64,000 nt of DNA from Clostridiales bacterium (GCA_015655075.1 JAATFT010000007.1:1-64000); one strand, 5' to 3'. Shown: positions 51,284 to 61,066, numbered from the stretch's first letter. Notes: a model not told the origin generated them from the sequence alone. Numbers and translations are program-made.

Positions 51284-53719
51284 TTATTTTAAAATTACCA
51301 ATAATTTATCTACACCGGATTTAGTCGTTTTATTATTATAAAAGTAATCATATCGAAAGAATATAAAACCATCCACCAATCCGGTATCCCTGCCGTACTC
51401 AACCTGTTCCTTTAACTCATTGGCATTATTTTTCCAATCTGACTCAAGACTTGAACCGGCCTTATAAGTTGCTATACCTATATACATTTTAACCGTAGAG
51501 TTTGTTCTAAAGGACAGCCACTTATCCAATGTCTTGTCGAAGGGATAAGTGCTGTTGGAAAAGGTCCAATAAATCTGCGGGCAGATATAATCAATATATT
51601 TGTCGGAGGATAACCATGTTTTATAATCCACATAGTACCCTGCATTGCTGGTTAGGGAATTATAAAAGCCTCCCGGGCTTATACCAAACTGGACGGAAGA
51701 ATCAATCTTTTTAATGGAGGCGTAAATATTCTTAACTAAAGTATTTACGTTATTTCTTCTCCAGTCCGCTATGGATAAAGCCGTTTTGCTATTTGCCTTG
51801 CACTGGGACACATAGGTTTTGTATTCAGTAGAATCAAAGTTACTGGCATAATTAGTTCCCAAAGATGGATAAAAATAATCATCAAAATGAATACCGTCTA
51901 CGTCATAATTCTGAACGATTTCCTTTACTCCGTTGGTAATCAGGGTTTGTACCTCTTTGGAGGCTGGATTATAGTACAGATTTCCACCATAGGATAATAC
52001 ATTGCGATCGTTGGTTTTATCACTATCATTATGCCATACCCTGGCAGGATTATCTTTCGATAATTTAGAATAATCCGTACTTGCCGTAGTTACACGATAA
52101 GGATTAAGCCATGCATGGATTTCAAGTCCCCTTTCGTGGGCAGCTTCAACCATATACTCCAATGGATCAAAGCCGGGATCCACGCCTTGGGTACCGGATG
52201 CATATTTCGACCATGGAAAATATTTGGAATCATACATGGCATCGCCAAACGGCCTGACATGCACGACCACTGCATTCATATTCATTTTGACTACATTATC
52301 AAACATAGTATCGATTGCAGATTTGAAACTACTTTCGGTAAATCCATTCTTACCATAATTCATATATTCCAGGTAAGAAATCCATACCGCCCTGAATTCT
52401 AATTCTACATTTATTACCTTGATTACTGCATTACCGGCTGTATCTTTTGCCAGGACACTGTAATTACCCGAGGAAGCAACGCTGAATTTACCGGCCTTTG
52501 TAACATCTTTTGCAGTCTCCCACTTTTCGGAAGCGGTATCTGTTACTTTACCTTTTAAATATTTAACACTGGAAATTTCCGAACCCGTATCTTTTGCACT
52601 ATATGTTATGGTAGCTTTCTGATTCATAACGGAATAATTTAAGGAAAGCGTCGGTTTCGTCGTATCAATATTTTTTACTTCAAGAATTGTTACACTTTCG
52701 TTTCCCGCTTTATCCGTAGTTAAAACTGTATATTTGCCATTTTTACTGACATTGAAGCTTCCCTTTCCTCCGTCGGCCAGTTTAATTGATGCAGACTGTT
52801 GCTTTTTGTCTGCCGTCACAAAATCGGCCGCTGTTTTTGAACCGGAAAGATATTTAACTTCCTTAACGCCGGCTCCTCCGGTTTCTTTTACGGTTAAATT
52901 AACCGTAACGGAATTTTTAGTCACCTTTGTTGTATTAACGCTGTAAGTCACACTTGGTGAAGTTTTATCAATATTATCAACCGTTACCGTTTTTAATGTT
53001 TTATTTCCGGCGGTGTCTTCTAGCAAAAAAGTAAAGGTATTATTAGTTTTAACTGTAAGCTTGCCGCTATACTGATAATCATAAATGTCCTTTGTTATAG
53101 CAGTTTTCGTCAAACTGACACTTTTACCTGTTTTAGAAACGCTGTCCTGTGTTTTTTTGCCGCCAAGGTATTTTAAACTCTTTATTCCCAGTCCGCTATC
53201 CCCTACGGTAAAAGATAAAACTACATTTTCCTTGGTTATTTCCTGTGTGTTTTTTGTTACTTTAAGGGCAGGTTTTACAGTATCTATATTGGAAATGGTG
53301 ATTTTCTTTAGTGCATCATTTCCTGCTTTGTCTACAACATAGAAGGAATATGTACCGTTCTTTGTAATTGTTACGCCGTATGTATTATTTGTGTTTATCT
53401 TAATGGCCGTCCCGGATTTCTCAAAATAATCTGTCGCCTTACTTCCTGCAGACCATTTTAATGTTTTAATACCGGAAGCATCCGAAACTGTTACTTCGAC
53501 CTTAACAGACCCATTGGTAGGTGTTTTCGTATCAGCCTTTAAAGTAATAGACGGGGCTGTTTTGTCCTGGGCGGCGTCAGTATGGACAGTTCCCAAAAGG
53601 AAAACTCCCACCAACAAAATAATTATAAATCCGGATAACCATTGTATTTTACCTTTATTTCTCATTTGTTTCCAATCCTTCCAGAAGCTTCTATGAAACT
53701 CCCTTATCTCTCCGCTCAC
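51284..53719 (-). CDS. Secreted GHL10-type glycoside hydrolase with Ig-like repeats
   Basis: 811 residues. GTG start at 53719 with AAGGAG 10 nt upstream; an ATG at 53665 would give a shorter leader. Signal-type hydrophobic segment near 30-50, then five Ig/Big-like repeats of about 80-85 residues each (pattern DTxxP...VT...G.Y.V...DKAGN). The C-terminal half is a GHL10/DUF187 TIM-barrel domain: ELEFRAVWISYLEYMNYGKN, HAWLNPYRV, DVDGIHFDDYFYP (acidic catalytic cluster), ADWRRNNVN and ICPQIYW. Such enzymes act on cell-wall or exopolysaccharide glycans; no sorting anchor is seen. Confidence 0.88.
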   Translation of the reverse strand: MSGEIREFHRSFWKDWKQMRNKGKIQWLSGFIIILLVGVFLLGTVHTDAAQDKTAPSITLKADTKTPTNGSVKVEVTVSDASGIKTLKWSAGSKATDYFEKSGTAIKINTNNTYGVTITKNGTYSFYVVDKAGNDALKKITISNIDTVKPALKVTKNTQEITKENVVLSFTVGDSGLGIKSLKYLGGKKTQDSVSKTGKSVSLTKTAITKDIYDYQYSGKLTVKTNNTFTFLLEDTAGNKTLKTVTVDNIDKTSPSVTYSVNTTKVTKNSVTVNLTVKETGGAGVKEVKYLSGSKTAADFVTADKKQQSASIKLADGGKGSFNVSKNGKYTVLTTDKAGNESVTILEVKNIDTTKPTLSLNYSVMNQKATITYSAKDTGSEISSVKYLKGKVTDTASEKWETAKDVTKAGKFSVASSGNYSVLAKDTAGNAVIKVINVELEFRAVWISYLEYMNYGKNGFTESSFKSAIDTMFDNVVKMNMNAVVVHVRPFGDAMYDSKYFPWSKYASGTQGVDPGFDPLEYMVEAAHERGLEIHAWLNPYRVTTASTDYSKLSKDNPARVWHNDSDKTNDRNVLSYGGNLYYNPASKEVQTLITNGVKEIVQNYDVDGIHFDDYFYPSLGTNYASNFDSTEYKTYVSQCKANSKTALSIADWRRNNVNTLVKNIYASIKKIDSSVQFGISPGGFYNSLTSNAGYYVDYKTWLSSDKYIDYICPQIYWTFSNSTYPFDKTLDKWLSFRTNSTVKMYIGIATYKAGSSLESDWKNNANELKEQVEYGRDTGLVDGFIFFRYDYFYNNKTTKSGVDKLLVILK

Positions 53720-53788
53720 TTTATATCCGCTCCTTAATAATCTTAGTTTTCAACCTGTCGGCTTTATTATCAGTACTTCCTAGTGGTT

Positions 53789-53882
53789 AAAAGCCTGTCA
53801 TACAAAACATCAAACTAATTTATAGAAATAAATTTACCCATATATACCAATAAATTTATTTGAGTTTTGGTGACAGGCTTTT
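53789..53882 (-). terminator. Terminator of the amidase gene
   Basis: AAAAGCCTGTCA and TGACAGGCTTTT enclose about 70 bp that continues to pair (AAACATCAAA/TTTGAGTTTT, AATAAATTT/AAATTTATT). It lies between the two minus-strand wall-enzyme genes. Confidence 0.8.
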
Positions 53883-53890
53883 GTTGCTGC

Positions 53891-56536
53891 TTATCTTCCT
53901 GTCGGATAAGCACTGAATACATCGCATAAGATATCATATATTGCTTTTGCAGATTTTTCCTGAAAATTAGAATTCACCATTAAAGCCAAATCACTTGAAT
54001 TAGACATAAAACCTAATTCAATTAAAATTGCCGGTACTGTATTTTCACGGCAAACAGCAAGGCTCTGATTGCTGATATATCTTTTTTGGGTACCTACCTT
54101 GGCAGGTAATGAATTTAAGAATATATTAGCTAAAATTTTACTGTTTAATCCATTTTCAGTAGTTGCCTTATTCGAACCCGTATAATAAATTTCAGTTCCT
54201 TTTGGAGTCGAACTATTATTTGCATTCATATGAAGGCTTATAAAAAGATCCGCTCCTACTTTACTGGCAAAAGCCGCTCTATCATATAAATCAACTTTGG
54301 TATTATCATATCTGGAATAATAAGCTTTGATTTCAGAATCCTCGGCATTAAAATATTTCTTGGTCAGCTGGTACATAATCTTGAAGTTTACATCCTTTTC
54401 ATTAATTGTTACACCATTTAATTTACGGATTGCTCCAGGATCGGTTCCGCCGTGGCCGGCATCCAATACCACAATATTTTTATAAATATCTGTTGGATTG
54501 CCAAGGACAACTCCGATATATCCGTCCAGATCCTTTAATTTGTATCCTTGCAGCTTACTTGTGTCGATGACAATTTCTGTCTTGGAGCTTTTATACCCCA
54601 CAGAAATATTGCTTACAACACTGTTGGCGGATTTTATTGGATTGCTGTCATAAAAATCTCTGTAATCACCGGGTATTCTGATAACAATTTGATTTTTATA
54701 ATAAAGGTCTTCATTTGTTACTTCGGAATAAGATACATCATCAGGAATTTTTATTTTTAAAGAATATTCTTCGTTATCCTCATTTTCCTCTGTGTCCCCA
54801 TTAGTAAACGTAATTAAATAAGTATTGCCCGTGTTGGAAACCGTATATTCTGCGGAATCCGATTTTTCCAAAATAATATTGGCTGTATTTCCTGAAATAC
54901 TGGTGCTTTTGACAGATTTCAGTGAATTAAGTGCGGTGTCTAGATAATTCTCTCCTGTAGCATTTACTGTATTGGGTATTTTTATAGTAATGATATTATT
55001 TTCTTCTGTTAAATCCACATTCAGATTTTTCAATCCGGTGATTTTTACATAATCATTACCTGACATAGTACCTGCTTCAATATTGCTTACAAAATTTGGA
55101 CATAAAGTCAGATATAAAGTGCATTTATCACTTGATAATGATAATTCATAACCGGTATCCGCATTTACCAGAGCAAAATTAATATCTGTTGATAAATCGG
55201 CATAATTATTTGAAGCTGAAATAGAGTCTGACAGATTTCCACCCAAATTGTAATCTTTGCTGTCATTTCCATTATTAAGATACGAATTGTTAATATGCAG
55301 ATTTAATGTCTGATTGTCTAACTTTACGGTTGATTTACTAAAAGGTGAATAGGAATGAATGGAATACACTTCTATGTTGCTGTCAGCCTTGGAATCTTTT
55401 GAGACAGAATATATATTGGCGGAAATATCCATATCCTCGGATATTTCAGATGTATCAGTCAGTCCACTTGCTTTATTATATTCATCCGTGAAATCAGTAT
55501 CAATACCCCAATTTAAAGCCACAGAATCCGATATTGGCTCATCGCCTAATTCCGGTCCGTCTTCCTCATCCTGATTATCCTCATCTTCCGCTGCTCTTGA
55601 TGTAATTATCGAGGTTTTAGTGGAAGAATTCCATGAATAGTCATAACCCAGAGATGAAGCTACAAAACTGCCGGGCACCATTATATAGGATTCATTGGTA
55701 TCTTTATTTAATACAACCAGGGGCGCCGTATCCATTGTACGGGATTTGCCGTTAACCTTTGCCGTTTTACTTCCCATGGTTAGCTTGATTTCATTATCCC
55801 CTAATGTTAAGGTCAATACCTGGGTACTTTTGTTATAATAATAATCTGCTCCGATGCCGGATGCACTGAATACCTTCCAGGCCCTTAGCATAGCCGTACT
55901 ACCAATGATAATACTTGGCATAGTACCTAAATTTACCGACTTTCCGTTGACGGTAACCTTGCCCTGGGTACCGGTGTAAGATACATTTTTATTGTTGTAA
56001 TATAAATGCATTGGTGCGGTTAGGGAAGCAGTTGAAGTTGAACTGTTCCAGACATATTTATAGCCAAAAGTCTCCGCAACGTATCTCGCAGGCACCAATA
56101 ACTTTGTAACCTTTTGAGCCTTAAATTTTACTTTCAAGGGAGCTATGGATAAACTGACGGATTTACCATTCAGCGTTGCCTTTTTACTGCCTGCGGTTAA
56201 TACTAAAGTAGTACCGTTTTGGGATAAGGTCAGGATACCTTTTGCTTCATTATACTTATAATTTAATTTTATGGCTGATTTAACAAAAACATCATTAAAA
56301 GGAGCCAGAGAAATACCATTAATTATAATGCCAGGTGTATTTCTAGTATTAATTGCTGAACCGTTATAAGTATATTTAACCTGCTGACCTGTATAGGTTA
56401 CATTTTGTTTCGTACTATAGTAATATAAATTAAGCTTGGTTGCGGCCAAAGCACTTGTAACCGGCAGATATAACAGTACAATTGCTAAAATCAACAAATA
56501 TTTTAAATTGTTACATTTCCTATATTTCCTATACAT
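53891..56536 (-). CDS. N-acetylmuramoyl-L-alanine amidase with copper-amine-oxidase-like domains
   Basis: About 881 residues from ATG 56536 (GAGGATGA 6-8 nt upstream; in-frame ATG 56581 would give a less typical signal peptide). Signal peptide ends near SALAATKL. Two repeated copper-amine-oxidase-like N domains (about 25-170 and 175-320, each with VTKL/FVAS...YSWNSST), an acidic linker (DEDNQDEEDGPELGD), an AMIN-like region, then an Amidase_3 catalytic domain from about 655: VVLDAGHGGTDPGAI, ISLHMNANNSS and ILIELGFMSN, providing the zinc ligands and catalytic Glu. It cleaves the stem peptide from peptidoglycan. Confidence 0.92.
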   Translation of the reverse strand: MYRKYRKCNNLKYLLILAIVLLYLPVTSALAATKLNLYYYSTKQNVTYTGQQVKYTYNGSAINTRNTPGIIINGISLAPFNDVFVKSAIKLNYKYNEAKGILTLSQNGTTLVLTAGSKKATLNGKSVSLSIAPLKVKFKAQKVTKLLVPARYVAETFGYKYVWNSSTSTASLTAPMHLYYNNKNVSYTGTQGKVTVNGKSVNLGTMPSIIIGSTAMLRAWKVFSASGIGADYYYNKSTQVLTLTLGDNEIKLTMGSKTAKVNGKSRTMDTAPLVVLNKDTNESYIMVPGSFVASSLGYDYSWNSSTKTSIITSRAAEDEDNQDEEDGPELGDEPISDSVALNWGIDTDFTDEYNKASGLTDTSEISEDMDISANIYSVSKDSKADSNIEVYSIHSYSPFSKSTVKLDNQTLNLHINNSYLNNGNDSKDYNLGGNLSDSISASNNYADLSTDINFALVNADTGYELSLSSDKCTLYLTLCPNFVSNIEAGTMSGNDYVKITGLKNLNVDLTEENNIITIKIPNTVNATGENYLDTALNSLKSVKSTSISGNTANIILEKSDSAEYTVSNTGNTYLITFTNGDTEENEDNEEYSLKIKIPDDVSYSEVTNEDLYYKNQIVIRIPGDYRDFYDSNPIKSANSVVSNISVGYKSSKTEIVIDTSKLQGYKLKDLDGYIGVVLGNPTDIYKNIVVLDAGHGGTDPGAIRKLNGVTINEKDVNFKIMYQLTKKYFNAEDSEIKAYYSRYDNTKVDLYDRAAFASKVGADLFISLHMNANNSSTPKGTEIYYTGSNKATTENGLNSKILANIFLNSLPAKVGTQKRYISNQSLAVCRENTVPAILIELGFMSNSSDLALMVNSNFQEKSAKAIYDILCDVFSAYPTGR

Positions 56537-56581
56537 GTTTAAATCATCCTCTTGTATTTTATCATTACTTTGTAATAGCAT

Positions 56582-57036
56582 AAAATTAAACTATTTACGG
56601 CAGCTGTCTAAGCAACGGCCCGTAAACAATGTATAATCATGCTATCTGCTTCATGTATTAATAAGTTGCCGTAGTATTACAATTTCATTAATTCCTGTTC
56701 TTTCTTATTAACATATTAACATAAGACGACTGACTATGCAGGCGGCATTATTTTTTATGTTTTTAATTATCAGTTTTATCTTTAGTATCTGATTTTATTG
56801 ACCTTTTCTCTTCCGTATCCAAAAATACTAAGTCTCACCTCCTATTATCATACCTATATACAGTTACATCATTTCTTTGTTTATAATTCCTGTTGCACTT
56901 AATACAATTCTTACAATACTGTTAAATAGTGTTAAAACTATGTCATTTTTTTGTTAATTTTCAATTATATGGTCAAATTTAATAATTTATGTTATAATTG
57001 CTATAATTATGAAAATTATAAGAAAGGAAGAATAAA
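56582..57036. other. Intergenic region between amidase and recombinase
   Basis: Divergent gap of 455 bp. It holds an inverted repeat TTTACGG / CCCGTAAA (about 56594-56627) ahead of the amidase, and a promoter-like TATAAT at about 56993 for the recombinase. A minus-strand AGGAGGTGA near 56832 is followed only by frames of under 20 codons. No gene is supported. Confidence 0.4.
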
Positions 57037-58086
57037 ATGTCCGGGTATAATTATCATGATAAAAAAAATATTGAAAATACAAAAAGGCTGAGGAAAATAA
57101 TGAGGGAGCTTCCGCGCTTTTGCGGTGATTTTTTCCGTGGTATTGAACCGACTACTTCTTCCTTGACCAGAATCGCTTATGCTTATGACTTAAGAGTTTT
57201 TTTCCAATTTCTTTGCAGTTCCAATCCGGTTTTAAAAAATACATCCATGGGGGACTTAAAAATTGATGTACTGGATCAGATAAAGCCCGTTGATATAGAA
57301 GAATATTTACATTATCTCTCCTATTATAAGAATGGAGATATGGAACATATAAATCAGGAGAACGGTAAAAAAAGAAAATTGATCGCCTTACGAAGTTTAT
57401 ATAGTTACTTTTTCAAAAGAGAAAGGATACAGAATAATCCTGCCGTACTGGTCGATATTCCCAAACTTCATCAAAAAGAAATCATACGTCTGGAAATAGA
57501 TGAGGTTGCAAAAATGCTTGACCAGGTAGAATCAGGAGAAAACATGACTAAGTCCCAGTTAAAATATCATAATAAAACCAAGGTAAGGGATCTGGCTATC
57601 ATTACTCTCCTTTTAGGCACCGGTATCCGTGTCAGTGAATGTGTGGGCTTGGATTTAAACGATGTGGATTTTAATAATGACGGAATTAAAATCAGGCGTA
57701 AAGGCGGATATGAAGCTATTATCTATTTCGGTGAGGAAGTACGGGAGGCATTAGAAAATTATTTATTGGAGAGGGAAGCTATTATCCCGACAAGCGGCAG
57801 TGAAGACGCTTTATTCTTATCCATTCAGAAAAAGAGAATCGGTGTAAAAGCATTGGAGAATCTGGTGAAAAAATATGCCGGGTTGGTTACCAGATTGAAA
57901 AAAATTACCCCTCATAAATTAAGAAGTACATATGGTACAAGTCTTTACCGTGAAACCGGTGATATCTATCTGGTAGCCGATGTTCTTGGTCACAAAGATG
58001 TAAATACTACCAAAAAACATTACGCTGCCATTGAAGATTCTAGGCGTCGGAGTGCTGCAAATAAGGTCAGACTCCGGGAAAAGTAA
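57037..58086 (+). CDS. XerC/XerD-type tyrosine recombinase
   Basis: 349 residues. N-terminal SAM-like core-binding domain (RIAYAYDLRVFFQFLCSSNP) and a catalytic domain with the full set: Arg in GTGIRVSECVG, Lys in IRRKGGYEAII, HKLRS (H-x-L-R), LGHKDVNTT and the nucleophile in KKHYAAI. It is about 50 residues longer than typical XerC/D. Probably a chromosomal Xer enzyme, and a candidate partner for the prophage attachment sites 6 kb away. Shine-Dalgarno GAAAGGAAG. Confidence 0.88.
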   Translation: MSGYNYHDKKNIENTKRLRKIMRELPRFCGDFFRGIEPTTSSLTRIAYAYDLRVFFQFLCSSNPVLKNTSMGDLKIDVLDQIKPVDIEEYLHYLSYYKNGDMEHINQENGKKRKLIALRSLYSYFFKRERIQNNPAVLVDIPKLHQKEIIRLEIDEVAKMLDQVESGENMTKSQLKYHNKTKVRDLAIITLLLGTGIRVSECVGLDLNDVDFNNDGIKIRRKGGYEAIIYFGEEVREALENYLLEREAIIPTSGSEDALFLSIQKKRIGVKALENLVKKYAGLVTRLKKITPHKLRSTYGTSLYRETGDIYLVADVLGHKDVNTTKKHYAAIEDSRRRSAANKVRLREK

Positions 58087-58130
58087 CAAAAGATAAAGAA
58101 TTACTTGACTTTTTATATCCCATAAATAAA

Positions 58131-58175
58131 ATCCTCTCGGATTAACGTTGTTTCGTCCGGGGGGATATTTTTTTT
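58131..58175 (+). terminator. Terminator of the recombinase gene
   Basis: ATCCTCTCGGA pairs along 11 bp (with G-U pairs) with TCCGGGGGGAT, followed by ATTTTTTTTG. Confidence 0.75.
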
Positions 58176-58215
58176 GTTTTTTTCGATGTATCGATGTGCA
58201 AAAGAATAATAGAGA

Positions 58216-58255
58216 AAACGACAGGAAGCTTATTTAAATTCCTGTCGTTTTTTAT
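58216..58255. terminator. Second terminator-like hairpin
   Basis: AAAACGACAGGAA / TTCCTGTCGTTTT perfect 13-bp stem followed by TTATTG, 40 bp after the previous terminator, with no gene between. Confidence 0.7.
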
Positions 58256-58281
58256 TGAATTAGAAATTGCGTACTATTGAT

Positions 58282-58343
58282 AAAAAACCCACAGGGGATG
58301 CGCCTGACGCTTGTAATAAGGTATTTGTCAGCACGGAGATCGC
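58282..58343. repeat. Dispersed repeat family 3, copy a
   Basis: AAAAAACCCACAGGGGATGC followed by GCCTGACGCTTGTAATAAGG and TATTTGTCAGCACGGAGATCGC. A reverse-oriented relative lies at 62453-62510. Short, non-coding. Confidence 0.5.
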
Positions 58344-58561
58344 AATTCAAGCTCTTTCTTATTATTTTGAAACCCTCAACCTTGGCGACCTTGTTAGATT
58401 CTGGTAAGCCAAGCCTCTTTTTTATTTACAAAATGGGATTAATAGAGATAAAAAGAAACATTTTTCGACAATCGTTAATATAATATAGTAAGTGATTTGA
58501 TATCACTTTAAATTTTATTTAAAGAATTATTTACCATATAATTCAGGAAAGGAAAATTGCA

Positions 58562-59512
58562 ATGCGTAAATTATCAGATGTTCTTTTGCAAAGGAAAAAA
58601 ATTCGATTAACACCTTTTAGAGTAAAAGAAATTATAGAAGATATAAGTGAAATTCCACAGGGGGTTCAAATGATACAGGCCCCGGCACTTTGGGAAAAAA
58701 GCAATAAAGGCGAGGGTGTAGTAATCGCTGTAATCGATACGGGCTGTCAGACAGATCACCCGGATTTAAAGGATCGGATCATCGGCGGCAGGAATTTTAC
58801 CGATAAAGGAGAGCCGGATAATTTTTCCGACGATAACGGGCATGGGACACATGTAGCCGGGACTATCGCAGCAACAGAAAATAATTCCGGAGTTATGGGT
58901 GTTGCACCATTGGCAAAGCTTTTAATTTTAAAGGTGCTTGATAAATACGGCAGCGGTAATTATCAAAATATTATAGATGCCATTAATTATGCAATAAAAT
59001 GGCGTGGACCAAATAAAGAAAAAGTCAGAATTATTTCCATGTCATTAGGAGGAAGTACCGATGTATCGAAATTACACGATGCAGTAATAAAAGGAGTTAA
59101 GAATAATATAATTGTAGTCTGTGCTTCCGGAAATAACGGGGACAATAATTCTAAAACGGATGAATTAAGTTATCCGGCCGCTTATAATGAAGCTGTTTCC
59201 GTAGGTGCAATTGATTTCTTAAAAAGAATCACTAAATACAGTAATTCCAACAACAATGTGGATCTGGTTGCTCCTGGCGATGAAATTATTTCAACTTATC
59301 TTGATGGCAAATATGCAAAACTTAGTGGAACTTCTATGTCAACACCTCATGTTTCAGGTGCTATAGCATTAATTATTAATATGTGTGAAGCTGAATTTGG
59401 CAGAACCCTGATGGAAAGTGAAATCTATGCCCAGTTAATTAGACGGACCACTTCTTTGGACTTGGACAAACGAAGTGAAGGCAATGGAATGTTAGACTTA
59501 AGTAGAATATAA
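58562..59512 (+). CDS. Intracellular subtilisin-like serine protease (S8)
   Basis: 316 residues, no signal peptide, ATG 58562 with GAAAGGAAA upstream. Catalytic triad: Asp in AVIDTGCQTDHPD, His in NGHGTHVAGT and Ser in GTSMSTPHVSG. Short N-terminal extension (about 1-40) is like the inhibitory arm of Bacillus intracellular subtilisins. It degrades cytosolic proteins, typically in late growth. Confidence 0.92.
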   Translation: MRKLSDVLLQRKKIRLTPFRVKEIIEDISEIPQGVQMIQAPALWEKSNKGEGVVIAVIDTGCQTDHPDLKDRIIGGRNFTDKGEPDNFSDDNGHGTHVAGTIAATENNSGVMGVAPLAKLLILKVLDKYGSGNYQNIIDAINYAIKWRGPNKEKVRIISMSLGGSTDVSKLHDAVIKGVKNNIIVVCASGNNGDNNSKTDELSYPAAYNEAVSVGAIDFLKRITKYSNSNNNVDLVAPGDEIISTYLDGKYAKLSGTSMSTPHVSGAIALIINMCEAEFGRTLMESEIYAQLIRRTTSLDLDKRSEGNGMLDLSRI

Positions 59513-59542
59513 TTATTTTAAAATCAATTTAACCTTCTGAAA

Positions 59543-59605
59543 TACCACAGAGGATGTCTCAAAATATTAATTAAAATATCAAGGATGAGACATCCCCTTA
59601 TGGTA
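59543..59605. terminator. Hairpin after the S8 protease
   Basis: TACCA ... GGATGTCTCA pairs with TGAGACATCC ... TGGTA across an AT-rich loop of about 24 nt. Confidence 0.65.
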
Positions 59606-59615
59606 AGAAATGTTC

Positions 59616-59726
59616 CTAGAGCGTGTTTGAAAAATTATTGCACCGTTTACACGCCCAAAATCGCTCCTAGCCTCCCACAAATTGGAGCATCCAGCCCGGT
59701 ACAAGCATTTTTCAAACACACTCTAG
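59616..59726. repeat. MITE-like repeat, copy E
   Basis: CTAGAGCGTGTTTGAAAAAT at the left, ATTTTTCAAACACACTCTAG at the right, about 111 bp overall. Its right interior (CCTCCCACAAATTGGAGCATCCAGCCCGG) closely matches copy A. Ends flanked by CCTAG / CTAGG. Sits between convergent genes; coding frames over it are not real. Confidence 0.78.
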
Positions 59727-59743
59727 GAATTTTAAGCCAAACT

Positions 59744-60424
59744 TTAATTTTCTCTGCGGAATACACATTCAAAAGCCTCTGCATAAACCATTCCTGCCTG
59801 GCTGCCACGGTATAAGGACAACCCCTTTATTGCTTCCCCGCTTCTGGGATGCGGGTAATCTTGTATCCCATCCTTATATTTTGACAGGGCTTCTATTTTT
59901 TTATTGATACTTTCGTCTCCCACCTCCACAAAAGTATTAGGATTAAATTGGTTTATTGCTCTATTTAGATTCCAATTTGTTGAGGAGGGAACTTCCATAA
60001 ATAGAAGTTCTTTGATAGGTGTTATGTCATTCTTCTGTTGAAATAATCTCACAGCCGCCTGACAGGCCAGTGATGTATGTAAATGATCATTATTTAAATC
60101 AGATGGATGGTGAGTGATTATAACTTCTGCTTTTGTTATGGCAATTGCATTTTCTATCACCTTAACAAGTTTTAAATGAGGGACTGTATTAAATTCTATA
60201 TTAGGAAAGTCTCCGATTATAACTTTTTTAATTCCTAGTATTTTGGAGGAATTTATGATGTTTTCTTTTAACTCTTTTACTTGGAAGTATTTTCCTCTTG
60301 TTCTTAATATACCGGATAAGATACAGACAATCACTATGTGACCTTCTTTAGCAAATTTATATAGGGTTGCACCTGCCCCTAGAATTTCATCATCCGGATG
60401 AGCAACAACTACTAAATAGATCAT
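59744..60424 (-). CDS. PIG-L family deacetylase (LmbE-like)
   Basis: 226 residues. Zinc motif AHPDDE at 8-13, LHTSLACQAA later (H), and ITHHPSDLNNDH. Family members remove acetyl groups from N-acetylglucosaminyl substrates such as GlcNAc-inositol or bacillithiol intermediates. Substrate cannot be fixed here; no bacillithiol partner genes are adjacent. Confidence 0.85.
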   Translation of the reverse strand: MIYLVVVAHPDDEILGAGATLYKFAKEGHIVIVCILSGILRTRGKYFQVKELKENIINSSKILGIKKVIIGDFPNIEFNTVPHLKLVKVIENAIAITKAEVIITHHPSDLNNDHLHTSLACQAAVRLFQQKNDITPIKELLFMEVPSSTNWNLNRAINQFNPNTFVEVGDESINKKIEALSKYKDGIQDYPHPRSGEAIKGLSLYRGSQAGMVYAEAFECVFRREN

Positions 60425-60606
60425 ACTTAAATCTTCCGCTGCCTTTTCCTTTTAATAAATATCTTATGAATGAACGTTGTAATAAGTTCCTCTCTTTTCA
60501 GAATTTTACTTCAGCAAAGATTAGGCATGTCTAAGTTATATCAAATTTAATATCAGAGGTATCATAGGATTCTCATACAGTCAGTAAAAGTTTTACGGAT
60601 TTGCAC

Positions 60607-61002
60607 TTAGTTATTCTCATCATAATATAAATTTTTCGTCGTATAAGCCGTATAATAGGGAACAATGATATAATTCCCTTCATGAATGACATCCGAGGTC
60701 AAACCGTTGCTATACATTATCTCTTCGATATAAGAATTCATATTACCGCATTCCTCCGTAAAATATTGGCTTGCAATACTCCACAGGGAATCACCTTTTT
60801 CTATTTTAACACTGGTTACTGACTTTTCACAGGCAACGGTTCTTTGTGCCGTAACTTCAGTTGAAATAATACTTAAGGAAAGTACTATGCTGCTTGCTAT
60901 TATAAGCCAGATAAAAATCATAAAGCGGTTTCTTACAACAAATGTAACTTGTTTTGTATAAATAGGATTTCTTCTTATACCATAATAATGTCTGTGATCC
61001 AT
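60607..61002 (-). CDS. YneA-like LysM division inhibitor candidate
   Basis: 131 residues: an N-terminal basic part, one membrane segment (FMIFIWLIIASSIVLSLSII), and a C-terminal LysM domain (VKIEKGDSLWSIASQYFTE ... GNYIIVP). It is divergent from lexA with LexA boxes between, the arrangement of SOS-induced yneA in Bacillus, which blocks septation during DNA damage. Function by context. Shine-Dalgarno AAGGAGGT. The gap 60425-60606 shows nothing clear. Confidence 0.8.
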   Translation of the reverse strand: MDHRHYYGIRRNPIYTKQVTFVVRNRFMIFIWLIIASSIVLSLSIISTEVTAQRTVACEKSVTSVKIEKGDSLWSIASQYFTEECGNMNSYIEEIMYSNGLTSDVIHEGNYIIVPYYTAYTTKNLYYDENN

Positions 61003-61042
61003 AAAAATACCTCCTTAGATATCTGATATCGAACGTATGATA

Positions 61043-61056
61043 CGAACAAACGTTTG
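61043..61056. promoter_or_regulatory. LexA box 1
   Basis: CGAACAAACGTTTG, all defined positions of the Firmicutes consensus CGAACRNRYGTTYG. It lies downstream of the yneA-like promoter. Confidence 0.9.
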
Positions 61057-61066
61057 ATTTAACTTA

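Noticed and set aside
56790..56840. Tiny minus-strand peptide behind AGGAGGTGA in the amidase-recombinase gap
   Set aside because: Only frames below 20 codons, in conflicting phases; insufficient evidence for a gene.
57037..58086. Tyrosine recombinase as the prophage integrase
   Set aside because: It lies 6 kb outside the repeats, beyond two wall-enzyme genes; it looks chromosomal. It may still act on the att sites, which is noted as a possibility.
59585..59815. Open frame of about 76 codons after the S8 protease
   Set aside because: It spans the MITE-like repeat copy E and the end of the PIG-L gene on the other strand; chance frame.
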